From Bacillota bacterium (GTDB taxonomy: Bacteria; Vulcanimicrobiota; JAJTBE01): 64,000 nt of DNA. The notes below the pieces were generated by a model, which saw only the letters and a program-made list of their open reading frames with translations, ran no database searches and was not told the DNA's origin. The DNA lies in NCBI GenBank assembly GCA_021287065.1, contig JAJTBE010000164.1, forward strand, positions 1 to 64,000. Reading direction: 5' to 3'. The translations under genes and the position numbers were made by a program. Below, piece after piece: positions 35,084-43,759 of the stretch; position 1 is the stretch's first letter, and every line of letters starts with the position of its first letter.

Positions 35084-36261
35084 TCTATAGTGATTCCAAG
35101 TCTGTTTTTGTAGAGTTTTTTATAAACTTCAAGCCTTTTGCGGTTGGAATCCCTGTCGTGAAAAAGCTTGTTTACCCGTTCGTATCCTGCATCTCCCATT
35201 TTTTTCATCATATCGGGGTTGTCCATCATTTTTATCAGAGCTGCCGCCAGTGCTTCCGGGTCTGCAGGAGGAATGAGGATTCCGGTTACGCCGTCATCCA
35301 CAACATCGGTTATTCCGCCCACATCAGATGCTACAACAGGTTTGCTGTAGCACATTGCTTCAAGAAGCACAACTCCCTGTCCCTCCCATATAGACGGAAG
35401 GGCAAAAATATCGAATGTCCGGAGAATTTCCCACATATCATCCCGGAAACCGGTAAAGATCATTCTGTCGGAAATTCCCAGTTCTTTTGCTTTTTCCTCA
35501 AGCTGGGGCTGCATTCTCCCTTTTCCCACAGCTACAAAGTAAATATCCCTGTTATCGTGTGTTTTTTTCGTTTCAAGAATTTTTTTCGCCGCCTCAAGCA
35601 GATAAGGATAACCTTTTGCCGCTTCAAGCCGGGCTACGGTTCCTATCACAAATGCGTTTTCCGGAATTCCGAGTTCCTTTTTCTTATCTGGTACTGAATT
35701 ATTCACAGCTTCGTAATTTTCCGTAACAAGCCCTTCGGGAATCAGATCCAGTTTTGAAGTATTCAGAATCCTTTCGTCGGAAATCTGTTTTTGGTTGAAA
35801 GTGGATATTGTAATAAAATGGTCTGCCCACAATGCTGCAAGCTGTTCCATTTTTTTGTATGCAAATTTGAGAAGAGGATTCCGGGCTGAATTCTGGGGTA
35901 ATTCAAAAATCGTGTGAACAATTATGGGTACGCCTGAAAGTTTTGCCGCCAGTCTTCCAACAAATCCCGCTTTGGTTGTATATGTATGAACCGAATCGAA
36001 TTTCTCTTTTTTTATAAAACTCATGAGTTTTATCAGGGAAATAAAATCGGAAACCGGGTTTGCACTTCTTGATATGGGAATATCAACCACTCTTGCGCCT
36101 GTTTCCTCAAGTTCTTTTCTGAACTGCTGAACAGTTGTTGAAAGGGTAACATCAAAACCATGTTCCCTGAGGTAGGTGAACCATGTTCTCAGAAAACAGT
36201 ATGCTGTAAGATCTATAGTAGTTATATGAAGGCATTTTGGTTTTTTTGGGGCTTCTTTCAT
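35080..36261 (-). CDS. glycosyltransferase family 4 (GT-B)
   Basis: A 393-residue retaining GT-B enzyme: an N-terminal Rossmann domain (about 10-190) and a C-terminal glycos_transf_1 domain (about 200-370) with the E-x7-E motif in IWEGQGVVLLEAMCYSKPVV and GTVARLEAAKGYPYLLEA. It transfers a sugar from a nucleotide donor, probably to a lipid or polysaccharide. It lies eight bases after the radical SAM gene on the same strand and is therefore co-expressed. Acceptor and donor are unknown. Confidence 0.9.
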   Translation of the reverse strand: MKEAPKKPKCLHITTIDLTAYCFLRTWFTYLREHGFDVTLSTTVQQFRKELEETGARVVDIPISRSANPVSDFISLIKLMSFIKKEKFDSVHTYTTKAGFVGRLAAKLSGVPIIVHTIFELPQNSARNPLLKFAYKKMEQLAALWADHFITISTFNQKQISDERILNTSKLDLIPEGLVTENYEAVNNSVPDKKKELGIPENAFVIGTVARLEAAKGYPYLLEAAKKILETKKTHDNRDIYFVAVGKGRMQPQLEEKAKELGISDRMIFTGFRDDMWEILRTFDIFALPSIWEGQGVVLLEAMCYSKPVVASDVGGITDVVDDGVTGILIPPADPEALAAALIKMMDNPDMMKKMGDAGYERVNKLFHDRDSNRKRLEVYKKLYKNRLGITID

Positions 36262-36269
36262 TTTCCAGA

Positions 36270-37628
36270 TTATTCTCCTGATTGTTTTGGTTTTCTGATA
36301 CCGAATTTTGCTCCCTGTTTGATGAGCATTTCCCTGAATTGCATCGCCCCGGTGTTGTATTTTTTATAAAGCTCCTGGAATTTTGCCACATATTCGGTAA
36401 ATTTATCCCTTGATATTTTTTCCGTGAGGAAAAAGTAGCTGTCGGGATCAAAATCGAGAAGTAGTGGCTCAAGTCTTCCCCAGTGGATGTTGTTGTCAAC
36501 GATTCCTTTGTTTTTTGCATATTCCCACATCTGGGAACCGGGCATGGGTATGAGCGGGAATATTTCAAACCCTGCCATTTTATCATGATTTTCTTCAATA
36601 AAATTATAAGTCGCATCCAGATCTTCCTCAGTTTCTTCCGGAGCGCCTATAATAAAAGAAGGAATTGATAATATTCCATGTTTTGAAAGTATCTCAAGAG
36701 CCTTTTTATTGTCCTGTGCAGTTGCTTTTTTGTTGTAGTATTTGAGAATTTTTTCAGAACCTGATTCTGCGCCGAAATTGACTGTTTTGAAATTCATATC
36801 TGCAAGCATCGAAGCCATTTCGTCATCGATCATATCAGCTCTGACATTTCCCTGAAGGATAATAAGTTCGTTGAGTCTGCTGCTGACAAACCAGTCTCTG
36901 AGGGTTTTAAGCCTTGCTTTGTTTGCGATGAACAGATCATCCACTACGGAAAGATGGGTGAATTTGTCGGGAAACTGCTGAATTATCCCAAGAATCTCGT
37001 TCATAACATATCGTGCGGAAAAGAACCGGCTGTTTTTCCACATAAGCCTTGGTGCGCAGAAAAGACAATGGAAGGGGCATCCTCTGGATGTGCTTATGTA
37101 GTGGCTGCCTGTCCTTATTTTGTATAATGTGCGATCCGGCGGAGGATAACGATCAAGCTGTCGGGTGGTTTCCCGTGGTGCGGTTCTTACTGTGTTGCCT
37201 TTGTCAAAAAAGATGATTCCGTTTATCTTTTCCATCTCTGCCGGTTCGAATTTTCCATTTTCCGTCCAGAGCTTTACGAGTTGGGAGAATGTTTCCTCTC
37301 CTTCGCCTGTAACGGCAACATCAAAAATCGGATCAAATGTCTCAGGGAGTGCGGAAATATGACATCCTCCCAGAATTACGGGAATTCCAAGTTTTTCCTT
37401 AATCCGGCAGGCAAAATCCACAGCAATGTCGTAATTAAGAGAATAAGAACTTATTCCCACAAGTTCCGGTTTGGCTGCAAAAACTTCCTCAAGTTCTTCA
37501 GCAATAATAATATCTTCGATTTTGTTGTTCTTTTTCAGATAAGATGCAAGATAACCAAGCTGCAGAGGATAAGAAAACCTCTTGAACTGCCAGTCCGGGT
37601 TACAGGCTTCGATCAAAGCAATCCGCAT
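36270..37628 (-). CDS. B12-binding radical SAM protein
   Basis: A 452-residue enzyme: an N-terminal cobalamin-binding fold (about 1-150, with ISSYSLNYDIAVDFACRIKE), then a radical SAM core (about 165-400) with the cluster motif SRGCPFHCLFC (C-x3-C-x2-C). Members methylate or rearrange unactivated carbons, for example in hopanoid or lipid modification. With the adjacent glycosyltransferase it may modify a cell-surface lipid or glycan, as inference only. AAAGGAACT precedes the ATG. Confidence 0.9.
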   Translation of the reverse strand: MRIALIEACNPDWQFKRFSYPLQLGYLASYLKKNNKIEDIIIAEELEEVFAAKPELVGISSYSLNYDIAVDFACRIKEKLGIPVILGGCHISALPETFDPIFDVAVTGEGEETFSQLVKLWTENGKFEPAEMEKINGIIFFDKGNTVRTAPRETTRQLDRYPPPDRTLYKIRTGSHYISTSRGCPFHCLFCAPRLMWKNSRFFSARYVMNEILGIIQQFPDKFTHLSVVDDLFIANKARLKTLRDWFVSSRLNELIILQGNVRADMIDDEMASMLADMNFKTVNFGAESGSEKILKYYNKKATAQDNKKALEILSKHGILSIPSFIIGAPEETEEDLDATYNFIEENHDKMAGFEIFPLIPMPGSQMWEYAKNKGIVDNNIHWGRLEPLLLDFDPDSYFFLTEKISRDKFTEYVAKFQELYKKYNTGAMQFREMLIKQGAKFGIRKPKQSGE

Positions 37629-37893
37629 AATAGTTCCTTTTGTAATTTTCTTTTTCTATTCTTCTGCAGATATTCTTTACCTGCTTTTAAAGGATTAAGG
37701 ACAAATGGGATTCTTTTTGACAACGATAATGTTTTGTTAAAAGGATTTATTGTGTCAACAACCATTTAAATGGGCATAATATCCTGTGATGGAATTTTTT
37801 TGCAGGATTTGTGTATAATGGGGAATAGCAAGATGAATTTGCTTAAATTTTATTTACAGGTTTATACCTATATAAAAAAATGGAGGTAGAAAA

Positions 37894-39468
37894 ATGAAAA
37901 ACAAACTGAAAGCTGGCAGTATTTTGTGCATTATGCTTTCCATACTGCTCATGGCTTCACTGGTTTCAAATGTTTTTGCGGCGCCAAAAGCAACACCAAA
38001 AGCCAAACCCCAGGCTTCACCCTCAAAACCTGCTGTTGCAGAAAAACCTGCGGCAGAAGCTCCCGCCAAACTTGTTTATGTAGCAGACATTATCACTGTT
38101 CAGGGCGACGGTCTGAAAGTGAAAAGAGTGAACAGCCCTAACTGGATGCGCGGCAAAGTCAATATGGCAGACTACATTAAAGATGTTCTCGAAACAGACG
38201 GAAACACAATGGCTTGTATCGAATTCCTCAATGGAAGCCAGGTTGCACTCAATAAGAATACCGCTGTTGAAATTATTACATCAAGTCAGGTTTCCGAAAC
38301 TTCGCCCCAGGCCGAAAAAGTATCAAAAATGATAGTTAAAAACGGCACTGCATGGGCTAAAATCAGAGGAACGGGAAATGACCTCAAAGTTCAGACCGGC
38401 AAAGGCGTCCTTGGTGTAAAAGGAACAGAGTTCATTATCGAATCGGACCCCGCCCAGAACACTGAAAAAGTAACAGTTCTTGAAGGCAGGGTTGAATATG
38501 AATCCGGCGGAAAAACAGAAACTCTCAATCCCGGACAGGAAGCAACAGTTTCCGGAAATAATACCGTTCAGGTCAAAAATGAAGATATCAAGGCTCTCAG
38601 AGATGCACTCAATCTCCGTTTTCCCAACCTCGACCCCGCAGCTCAGATGATTATCGGTGTTTTCTCAGCCCAGCTTATGGGTTCGATGAATGCAGAAGTA
38701 AGCAATGCTCTCAGCATAGCCAACGACACCCTCAGTGTGGTTGATAATCCCGAATCATATCTCAAAGACAGAATTTCATCTGAAATCGGCAGCAGAACCG
38801 GTATTTCAGTCCCCAATATCTTTGGCGGCGGTGGTGGACAGCAGGAGGAAAAGAAACCTGAAGCTCCTAAAAATCTTCAGCCCGCCAATCAGACTCTCAG
38901 CACTTATTATCCCAAATTCACATGGGACAAAGTGGAAAAAGCAAAGTCCTACAGAGTTGTTATGACAAGAAACCCTCTGGAGAAAGATGCAAAAGACCCC
39001 CAGTTCTATATGTATGCCAAAACAGAAAATAACGAACTTGTATATCCTGATTATGCAAGAGCACTGAAACCCGGTATGGATTATTACTGGTCAGTGATTC
39101 CACTCGGTGAGGACGGAAAACCCATAGCTCCTTCAAGTGATCCAATAAAGATCACAATGGCTGATTATCAGACTCTCGGAATCAAGGGACTTTATCCCAC
39201 AGGCGATGTAAAGCCCTCATCAGGAGAAATGGTGTTCGACTGGACTCCTGTTTCCGGCGTAACAAAATACAAGGTTGAAGTATCTAACAAACAGTCAATG
39301 GAAAGCCCGATTGTATCGAAAGAAGTGGACTCAAATTTCCTGGTTCTGGATAATGCTTCCCAGTATTTTTCATCAGGAAAGGATTATTTCTGGAAAGTTA
39401 CACCTGTTGCCGGTGAAAACGGCGTTCCTTCAATAAACAGTGTTGTAAACCACTTCAAAGCCAAATAA
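37894..39468 (+). CDS. exported FecR-domain protein with Fn3-like repeats (copy 1)
   Basis: A 524-residue exported protein. Signal peptide (about 1-30), then a short Pro/Lys/Ala-rich linker, a FecR domain (about 55-225) with YVADIITVQGDGLKV, CIEFLNGSQVALNKN and VKGTEFIIESD, and C-terminal Fn3-like repeats (about 325-520) with FTWDKVEKAKSYRVV and FDWTPVSGVTKYKVE. GGAGG is placed before the ATG. No sigma/anti-sigma partner is near. It is a tandem paralogue of the next gene. A perfect CCATTTAAATGG palindrome at 37762-37773 lies upstream and could be an operator. Confidence 0.88.
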   Translation: MKNKLKAGSILCIMLSILLMASLVSNVFAAPKATPKAKPQASPSKPAVAEKPAAEAPAKLVYVADIITVQGDGLKVKRVNSPNWMRGKVNMADYIKDVLETDGNTMACIEFLNGSQVALNKNTAVEIITSSQVSETSPQAEKVSKMIVKNGTAWAKIRGTGNDLKVQTGKGVLGVKGTEFIIESDPAQNTEKVTVLEGRVEYESGGKTETLNPGQEATVSGNNTVQVKNEDIKALRDALNLRFPNLDPAAQMIIGVFSAQLMGSMNAEVSNALSIANDTLSVVDNPESYLKDRISSEIGSRTGISVPNIFGGGGGQQEEKKPEAPKNLQPANQTLSTYYPKFTWDKVEKAKSYRVVMTRNPLEKDAKDPQFYMYAKTENNELVYPDYARALKPGMDYYWSVIPLGEDGKPIAPSSDPIKITMADYQTLGIKGLYPTGDVKPSSGEMVFDWTPVSGVTKYKVEVSNKQSMESPIVSKEVDSNFLVLDNASQYFSSGKDYFWKVTPVAGENGVPSINSVVNHFKAK

Positions 39469-39513
39469 GGATCAGAAAACTGATCAAACAAACGGATCAA
39501 ACGAAAGTCAAAT

Positions 39514-39555
39514 CCTGAAAGACCTGAACGGATGTTTGGGTCTTTCGGGAATTTT
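39514..39555 (+). terminator. hairpin between the two FecR genes
   Basis: CCTGAAAGACC (39514-39524) pairs with GGTCTTTCGGG (39539-39549), with one G-T wobble and a 14-base loop, followed by AATTTTGC. The T tract is poor, so it may be an attenuator that reduces copy 2, cyclase and downstream expression rather than a full stop. Confidence 0.5.
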
Positions 39556-39614
39556 GCTGAAATCACCCGGAATCGCTGCTTTTGTCTATTTTATAAATAA
39601 TCGGGGGGATAATT

Positions 39615-41300
39615 ATGTGTTCAAAAATGATTTTCCGGCGTATTCTCTTTTCAGTGATGATTGTTGCCGCTTTAATCTGCACCTGTATTTTTATACCGGA
39701 TTCAGGAGTGCAGGCTGCGGACAGCAAGGCGAAACAGTCCGGTCTTGTTTATGTGGCTGATATAGTATCCATACAGGGAAACAACCTTACCATTAAAAGA
39801 TCCAACTGCCAGAATCCGATTGCGGGCAGAGTCAATATGGCGGATTATCTGAAAGACATTCTCACCACAGACAACAGCACTGTAGCCTGTATCGAGTTTC
39901 TGAACGGAAGCCAGGTTGCTCTGGGTAAGAATACCTGTATAGAAATTATTACCTCCAGCAATGTGGCGGAATGCGGACAGGCTGCGGGCGTGCAGAAAAT
40001 GTCCGTCAAAAGCGGCTCCGTCTGGGGAAAAATGGAAGGCAAAAACAATAATCTCAAAGTTGACACCGGAAACGGTGTAATGGGCGTTAAGGGGACAGAA
40101 TTTATTATAGAAAAAAACGGGGATACAGGGGAAGAAACAATAACCCTTCTCGAAGGTTCAGTGGATTTTACAACGCAAGCCGGTGAAAAAATCATGATAA
40201 AACCCGGTGAGGAAGTTTCCCTGAAAAGAGGGCAAAAAGCGTTGAAGAGAATGGGGGATGTTAAAAAATTAAGAGAACTGATGAACAACAGACATCACAA
40301 TCTTAATCCCGGAATACAGAGAACCCTTGCGGTGTTTGCAGCTCAATACAGACACCTCAAAGGCAGTGACCCTGAGCGTGCAAAAGCTATGGCATCAAGA
40401 TTCCGCAGCGTAATTGACAACCCCGGCAAATTTATCAGAAAAATGCAGAATCAGAATCCCAAAAATCCGGGAACCCACGGGACAACAAAACCCGCAAGGT
40501 CAGGGATTCAGACAAAAATACAAAAACCAGATAATTCCTCTCTGCCCGTCAGACCGAAAAGACCGGTTAAAATTGATAATGATAAACCTAATCAGGTTGA
40601 TAACCCCAATCAGGATGATAAACCTGATCGTCCCGTGAAGCCTCATAATAAGATGCGCAGAGGCAAAGCTTCAGGAAATCAGGGAGCCAGAGTGACAGGC
40701 TTAACTCCGAACAGAACGAAAGTTGATACTTATTATCCTATGCTTGCATGGGATAAAGTGGAAGGCGCAGCTTCATATCAGGTTGTTGTTGCCCGCAATC
40801 CGTTCAAAAAAGATCAGGATGATCCGATTTTTCAGATGGTTGCCCACACTGATAAAACTCAGCTTGAATACCCGTCATGGGCACGCTCCCTCAAACCCGG
40901 ACAGTCATATTTCTGGATAGTTATTCCTATGGCTGATGAACAAAATTTAGCGGGATTACCCTCAAAGCCGGCGAAATTTACTATGGCCGGATATAAAATG
41001 CTTGGTGTAAAAGGGCTTTATCCCATTGGCGATATTGCTCCGGGAGACCGTCAGATATGCTTTAACTGGACTCCTGTGCTTTATGCCGAAAAATACAGGC
41101 TTCTGGTTGCTGATAATAAGGAAATGAATAATCCGGTGCTCAGTTGTGAAACTGAGGATCCGTTTTACCTGGCAGAGGATGCTTCAGCCTGTTTTACCGG
41201 AGATAAGGTGTATTACTGGACTGTGATTCCTCTTGCTGATAATACGGAATATTCAGGAGCCCGTGCAATAAATAAATTCAGGATTGAAGTAGTGCAATGA
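39615..41300 (+). CDS. exported FecR-domain protein with Fn3-like repeats (copy 2)
   Basis: A 561-residue paralogue of the preceding protein. Signal peptide (about 1-35), FecR domain (about 48-215) with YVADIVSIQGNNLTIKRS and CIEFLNGSQVALGKN, an Asn/Pro/Lys/Asp-rich linker with repeats of DKPNQVDNPN (about 290-350) absent from copy 1, then two Fn3-like repeats (about 370-560). GGGGGGAT lies six bases before ATG 39615. Its TGA overlaps the ATG of the cyclase gene by four bases, so the two are translationally coupled. Confidence 0.88.
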   Translation: MCSKMIFRRILFSVMIVAALICTCIFIPDSGVQAADSKAKQSGLVYVADIVSIQGNNLTIKRSNCQNPIAGRVNMADYLKDILTTDNSTVACIEFLNGSQVALGKNTCIEIITSSNVAECGQAAGVQKMSVKSGSVWGKMEGKNNNLKVDTGNGVMGVKGTEFIIEKNGDTGEETITLLEGSVDFTTQAGEKIMIKPGEEVSLKRGQKALKRMGDVKKLRELMNNRHHNLNPGIQRTLAVFAAQYRHLKGSDPERAKAMASRFRSVIDNPGKFIRKMQNQNPKNPGTHGTTKPARSGIQTKIQKPDNSSLPVRPKRPVKIDNDKPNQVDNPNQDDKPDRPVKPHNKMRRGKASGNQGARVTGLTPNRTKVDTYYPMLAWDKVEGAASYQVVVARNPFKKDQDDPIFQMVAHTDKTQLEYPSWARSLKPGQSYFWIVIPMADEQNLAGLPSKPAKFTMAGYKMLGVKGLYPIGDIAPGDRQICFNWTPVLYAEKYRLLVADNKEMNNPVLSCETEDPFYLAEDASACFTGDKVYYWTVIPLADNTEYSGARAINKFRIEVVQ

Positions 41301-43090
41301 AAATTAAAGATGTTTTTTCCGGACATTCTCTGATAGCAACAGGGCTTATCCTTGTATTGAGCCTGCTTTTCTTTTACCTTCCCACAATAAGTAACCTTGA
41401 GCTGAAAACTTATGACTGGAGGCTTGAGAAATACAGAGGTTCAGTGTTTAACGACAAAACAAGGGCGATTTCAATAGATCAGGCGAGCCTTGATGAACTG
41501 GGTGCATTCCCCTGGGATAGAAAAACCTATGCAGATCTGATTAATTCCATTAAGCAGAAAAATCCGAAACTTCTGGTTTTCGACATTCTGTATCAGGAAC
41601 CTAAACCTTCAGATAGTTCTTTTGCCAAAGCCATTAAAGAAGCTGGATTTGATGTGGTTCTGCCATTTTGTTTCGGTGAAAAGAGCTTAATCGAATCAGC
41701 GCCGGTTTTTCCTGTTGAATCACTGAGAAAAGTAGCTGCAGCAGAAGGTTTTATTGATTATATTGTTGACTCTGATAATACAATCAGAAAGGCAAAACTT
41801 GCTATTAGCTACAACGGCCGGATTTTCCCATCACTTGATCTTGCAGCTTATGCCCGATATAAAGGCGTGCCGGTGGATAAAATTGTTTATGGCGAAAGCA
41901 AGATAACAGTAGGGGATGTGGTAATAAAAACTGACCCCGATTATGCCATACTTATTGATTATTATATTCCAAAAAAGGGAAAAACAGTCCAGAGTTTTCC
42001 ATCAAGAAGCTTTTTCAAATTTATGGATCCCGAAAGAACCCCGGATCTGACAGGAGTTGTTCTCTATGTGGGAGCAGGCACTCCCGGTATGATGGACGAT
42101 TTTCCGGTTCCTGCAGTGGGCAAAATGTACGGATCCGTAATTCACGCCAATATTTTTAACACCCTTGTCAGAGGGGATTATGTTACGGAAGCCGGGCAGG
42201 CTGTCAATCTGATTCTGATTTTGGTTCTTGCTCTGGTTTACGGGCTTTTTCTTTCAAGAATGGTAAATGTTGTTAAACTCTTTGCAGTATCAATATTGAT
42301 TGCGGGTATTCATATAAGCCTCAACCTTTTTATGTTTAAAAACGGATTCTGGTACAATCTTGTATCGCCTATTGCAGTTATCTTTGCAGGCACTCTCATA
42401 GTCAGCGCCATTCAGTTCTTCAGAACGAGAAAGCTCTTTGGCCAGTTTGTTGCTAAAGAAGTTGTGGATAAAATGGTGTCTTCCGATATTCATACCAAAA
42501 TGGGCGGTGTGGAAAAGGAAGTTTCCATCCTGTTTTCAGATATCCGGGGTTATACAACTCTTTCCGAAAAAATGAAACCTGCGGAGGTAATGAACCTTCT
42601 GAACGAATATCATGGCGAAATGGTAAAGATTTTCCACAGACATGACGGCAGGGTGTTTGATTATCAGGGTGATGCCCAGATGGTGGTATTCGGAGCGCCT
42701 ATCGAAAGAGCCGATCATGCTATATGCGCCTGCAAAGCAGCGTATGATATGGATAAAGCTCTGCAGCGCCTTCGTGAAAAATGGAAAATCGAAAGCCGGG
42801 AGTCTTTTGAAATCGGAGTGGGAATATGCACCGGTATTGCAGCCCTTGGTATTGTAGGAGCTGAAGGAGCCTTGCAGTATTCCGCCATCGGCGACACTAC
42901 AAATGTAGCTTCGAGATTGCAGTCCCAGAGTAAAATTCTCGGTTCTTCCATAATTATTTCCGAACCGACGAAAGAAGCAATCGGGGACTATTTTGAAATA
43001 AGAAGCCTTGGTTTTGTGGAACTTAAAGGAAAAAGCAAACCTATGGAGGTTTTTACGATAGTTGCAGAGAAGGATAAAAAACCGGAATGA
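41297..43090 (+). CDS. CHASE2-domain class III adenylate/guanylate cyclase
   Basis: A 597-residue membrane protein. One N-terminal helix (about 12-30), an extracytoplasmic CHASE2 sensor (about 35-290), three helices (about 300-380) and a class III cyclase domain (about 405-590). Metal-binding Asp415 (SILFSDIRGY) and Asp459 (YQGDAQMVVFG) are present. The residue that is usually Lys in adenylate cyclases is Asp455, and the second specificity position is Ser (LQYSAIGD), so the nucleotide specificity is unclear. It is coupled to the upstream FecR gene by an ATGA overlap. The FecR partners may be sensors for it. Confidence 0.9.
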   Translation: MKIKDVFSGHSLIATGLILVLSLLFFYLPTISNLELKTYDWRLEKYRGSVFNDKTRAISIDQASLDELGAFPWDRKTYADLINSIKQKNPKLLVFDILYQEPKPSDSSFAKAIKEAGFDVVLPFCFGEKSLIESAPVFPVESLRKVAAAEGFIDYIVDSDNTIRKAKLAISYNGRIFPSLDLAAYARYKGVPVDKIVYGESKITVGDVVIKTDPDYAILIDYYIPKKGKTVQSFPSRSFFKFMDPERTPDLTGVVLYVGAGTPGMMDDFPVPAVGKMYGSVIHANIFNTLVRGDYVTEAGQAVNLILILVLALVYGLFLSRMVNVVKLFAVSILIAGIHISLNLFMFKNGFWYNLVSPIAVIFAGTLIVSAIQFFRTRKLFGQFVAKEVVDKMVSSDIHTKMGGVEKEVSILFSDIRGYTTLSEKMKPAEVMNLLNEYHGEMVKIFHRHDGRVFDYQGDAQMVVFGAPIERADHAICACKAAYDMDKALQRLREKWKIESRESFEIGVGICTGIAALGIVGAEGALQYSAIGDTTNVASRLQSQSKILGSSIIISEPTKEAIGDYFEIRSLGFVELKGKSKPMEVFTIVAEKDKKPE

Positions 43091-43135
43091 TAGAAATTAT
43101 ACTCCGGCGTATTATTTTTCTTGAGGTTTTACCTG

Positions 43136-43738
43136 ATGGTTTCGGAATTAATCGGATGCAGAAATAGCAAACTACTGACAATCTTAGTATGTTCTTTGGT
43201 TTTATTTGTCATTTTATCAGGATGTCAGGCAAACACACAGCCTGCAAAACAAGGGAGCAGCACATCACAGAATCAGTCTGATCCCAACCCTGATAAAACA
43301 CCGGAGCCTGAAGCAACAAACACCCTTCCTGAGGGTGTAACCGTTGTTGAAGGTAAGGATAATCCTTTCACAAAGGATACAAAGATAAGTGACCTGAAAG
43401 AAGCAGCACCTGCAGAGCAGACAGAATTTTACTGTCAGTTTTACCCTGGTGCTAAAGAAGTGAAAACCTACGAAGGAACTTTCACAAAGTTTAATGATGT
43501 AAAAACAAATGTAAAAAGCGTTGTTTTCGAATCCGGAGATAAGGTTGGAGCGATAGCGGAGTTTTATCTTACACAGTTGCCAAATCCGGTAATGACTGTA
43601 GATGGAGATGATGTTTATATTATGTCCGGAGCTGATATGGTTCTGGGAAACGGTAAAATAGAATCAGTGGTAATTCGTCCCTTAAAAGATAAGGGTGCTT
43701 CGGAAATCGTACTTTTTTCCAGTGATATGGAAATATGA
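43136..43738 (+). CDS. lipoprotein of unknown function
   Basis: A 200-residue lipoprotein: signal peptide with lipobox LSGC (Cys at about residue 30), a Gln/Pro/Thr-rich linker, and a C-terminal domain of about 120 residues with EFYCQFYPGAKEVKTYEGTF, of unknown fold. LspA (58.8 kb) would process it. TTGAGG lies nine bases before ATG 43136; the frame extends further by a TTG that is the site itself. It is 21 bases before the zinc-ribbon gene. Confidence 0.82.
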   Translation: MVSELIGCRNSKLLTILVCSLVLFVILSGCQANTQPAKQGSSTSQNQSDPNPDKTPEPEATNTLPEGVTVVEGKDNPFTKDTKISDLKEAAPAEQTEFYCQFYPGAKEVKTYEGTFTKFNDVKTNVKSVVFESGDKVGAIAEFYLTQLPNPVMTVDGDDVYIMSGADMVLGNGKIESVVIRPLKDKGASEIVLFSSDMEI

Positions 43739-43759
43739 TAATTAATAAGGAGGAGCGAA

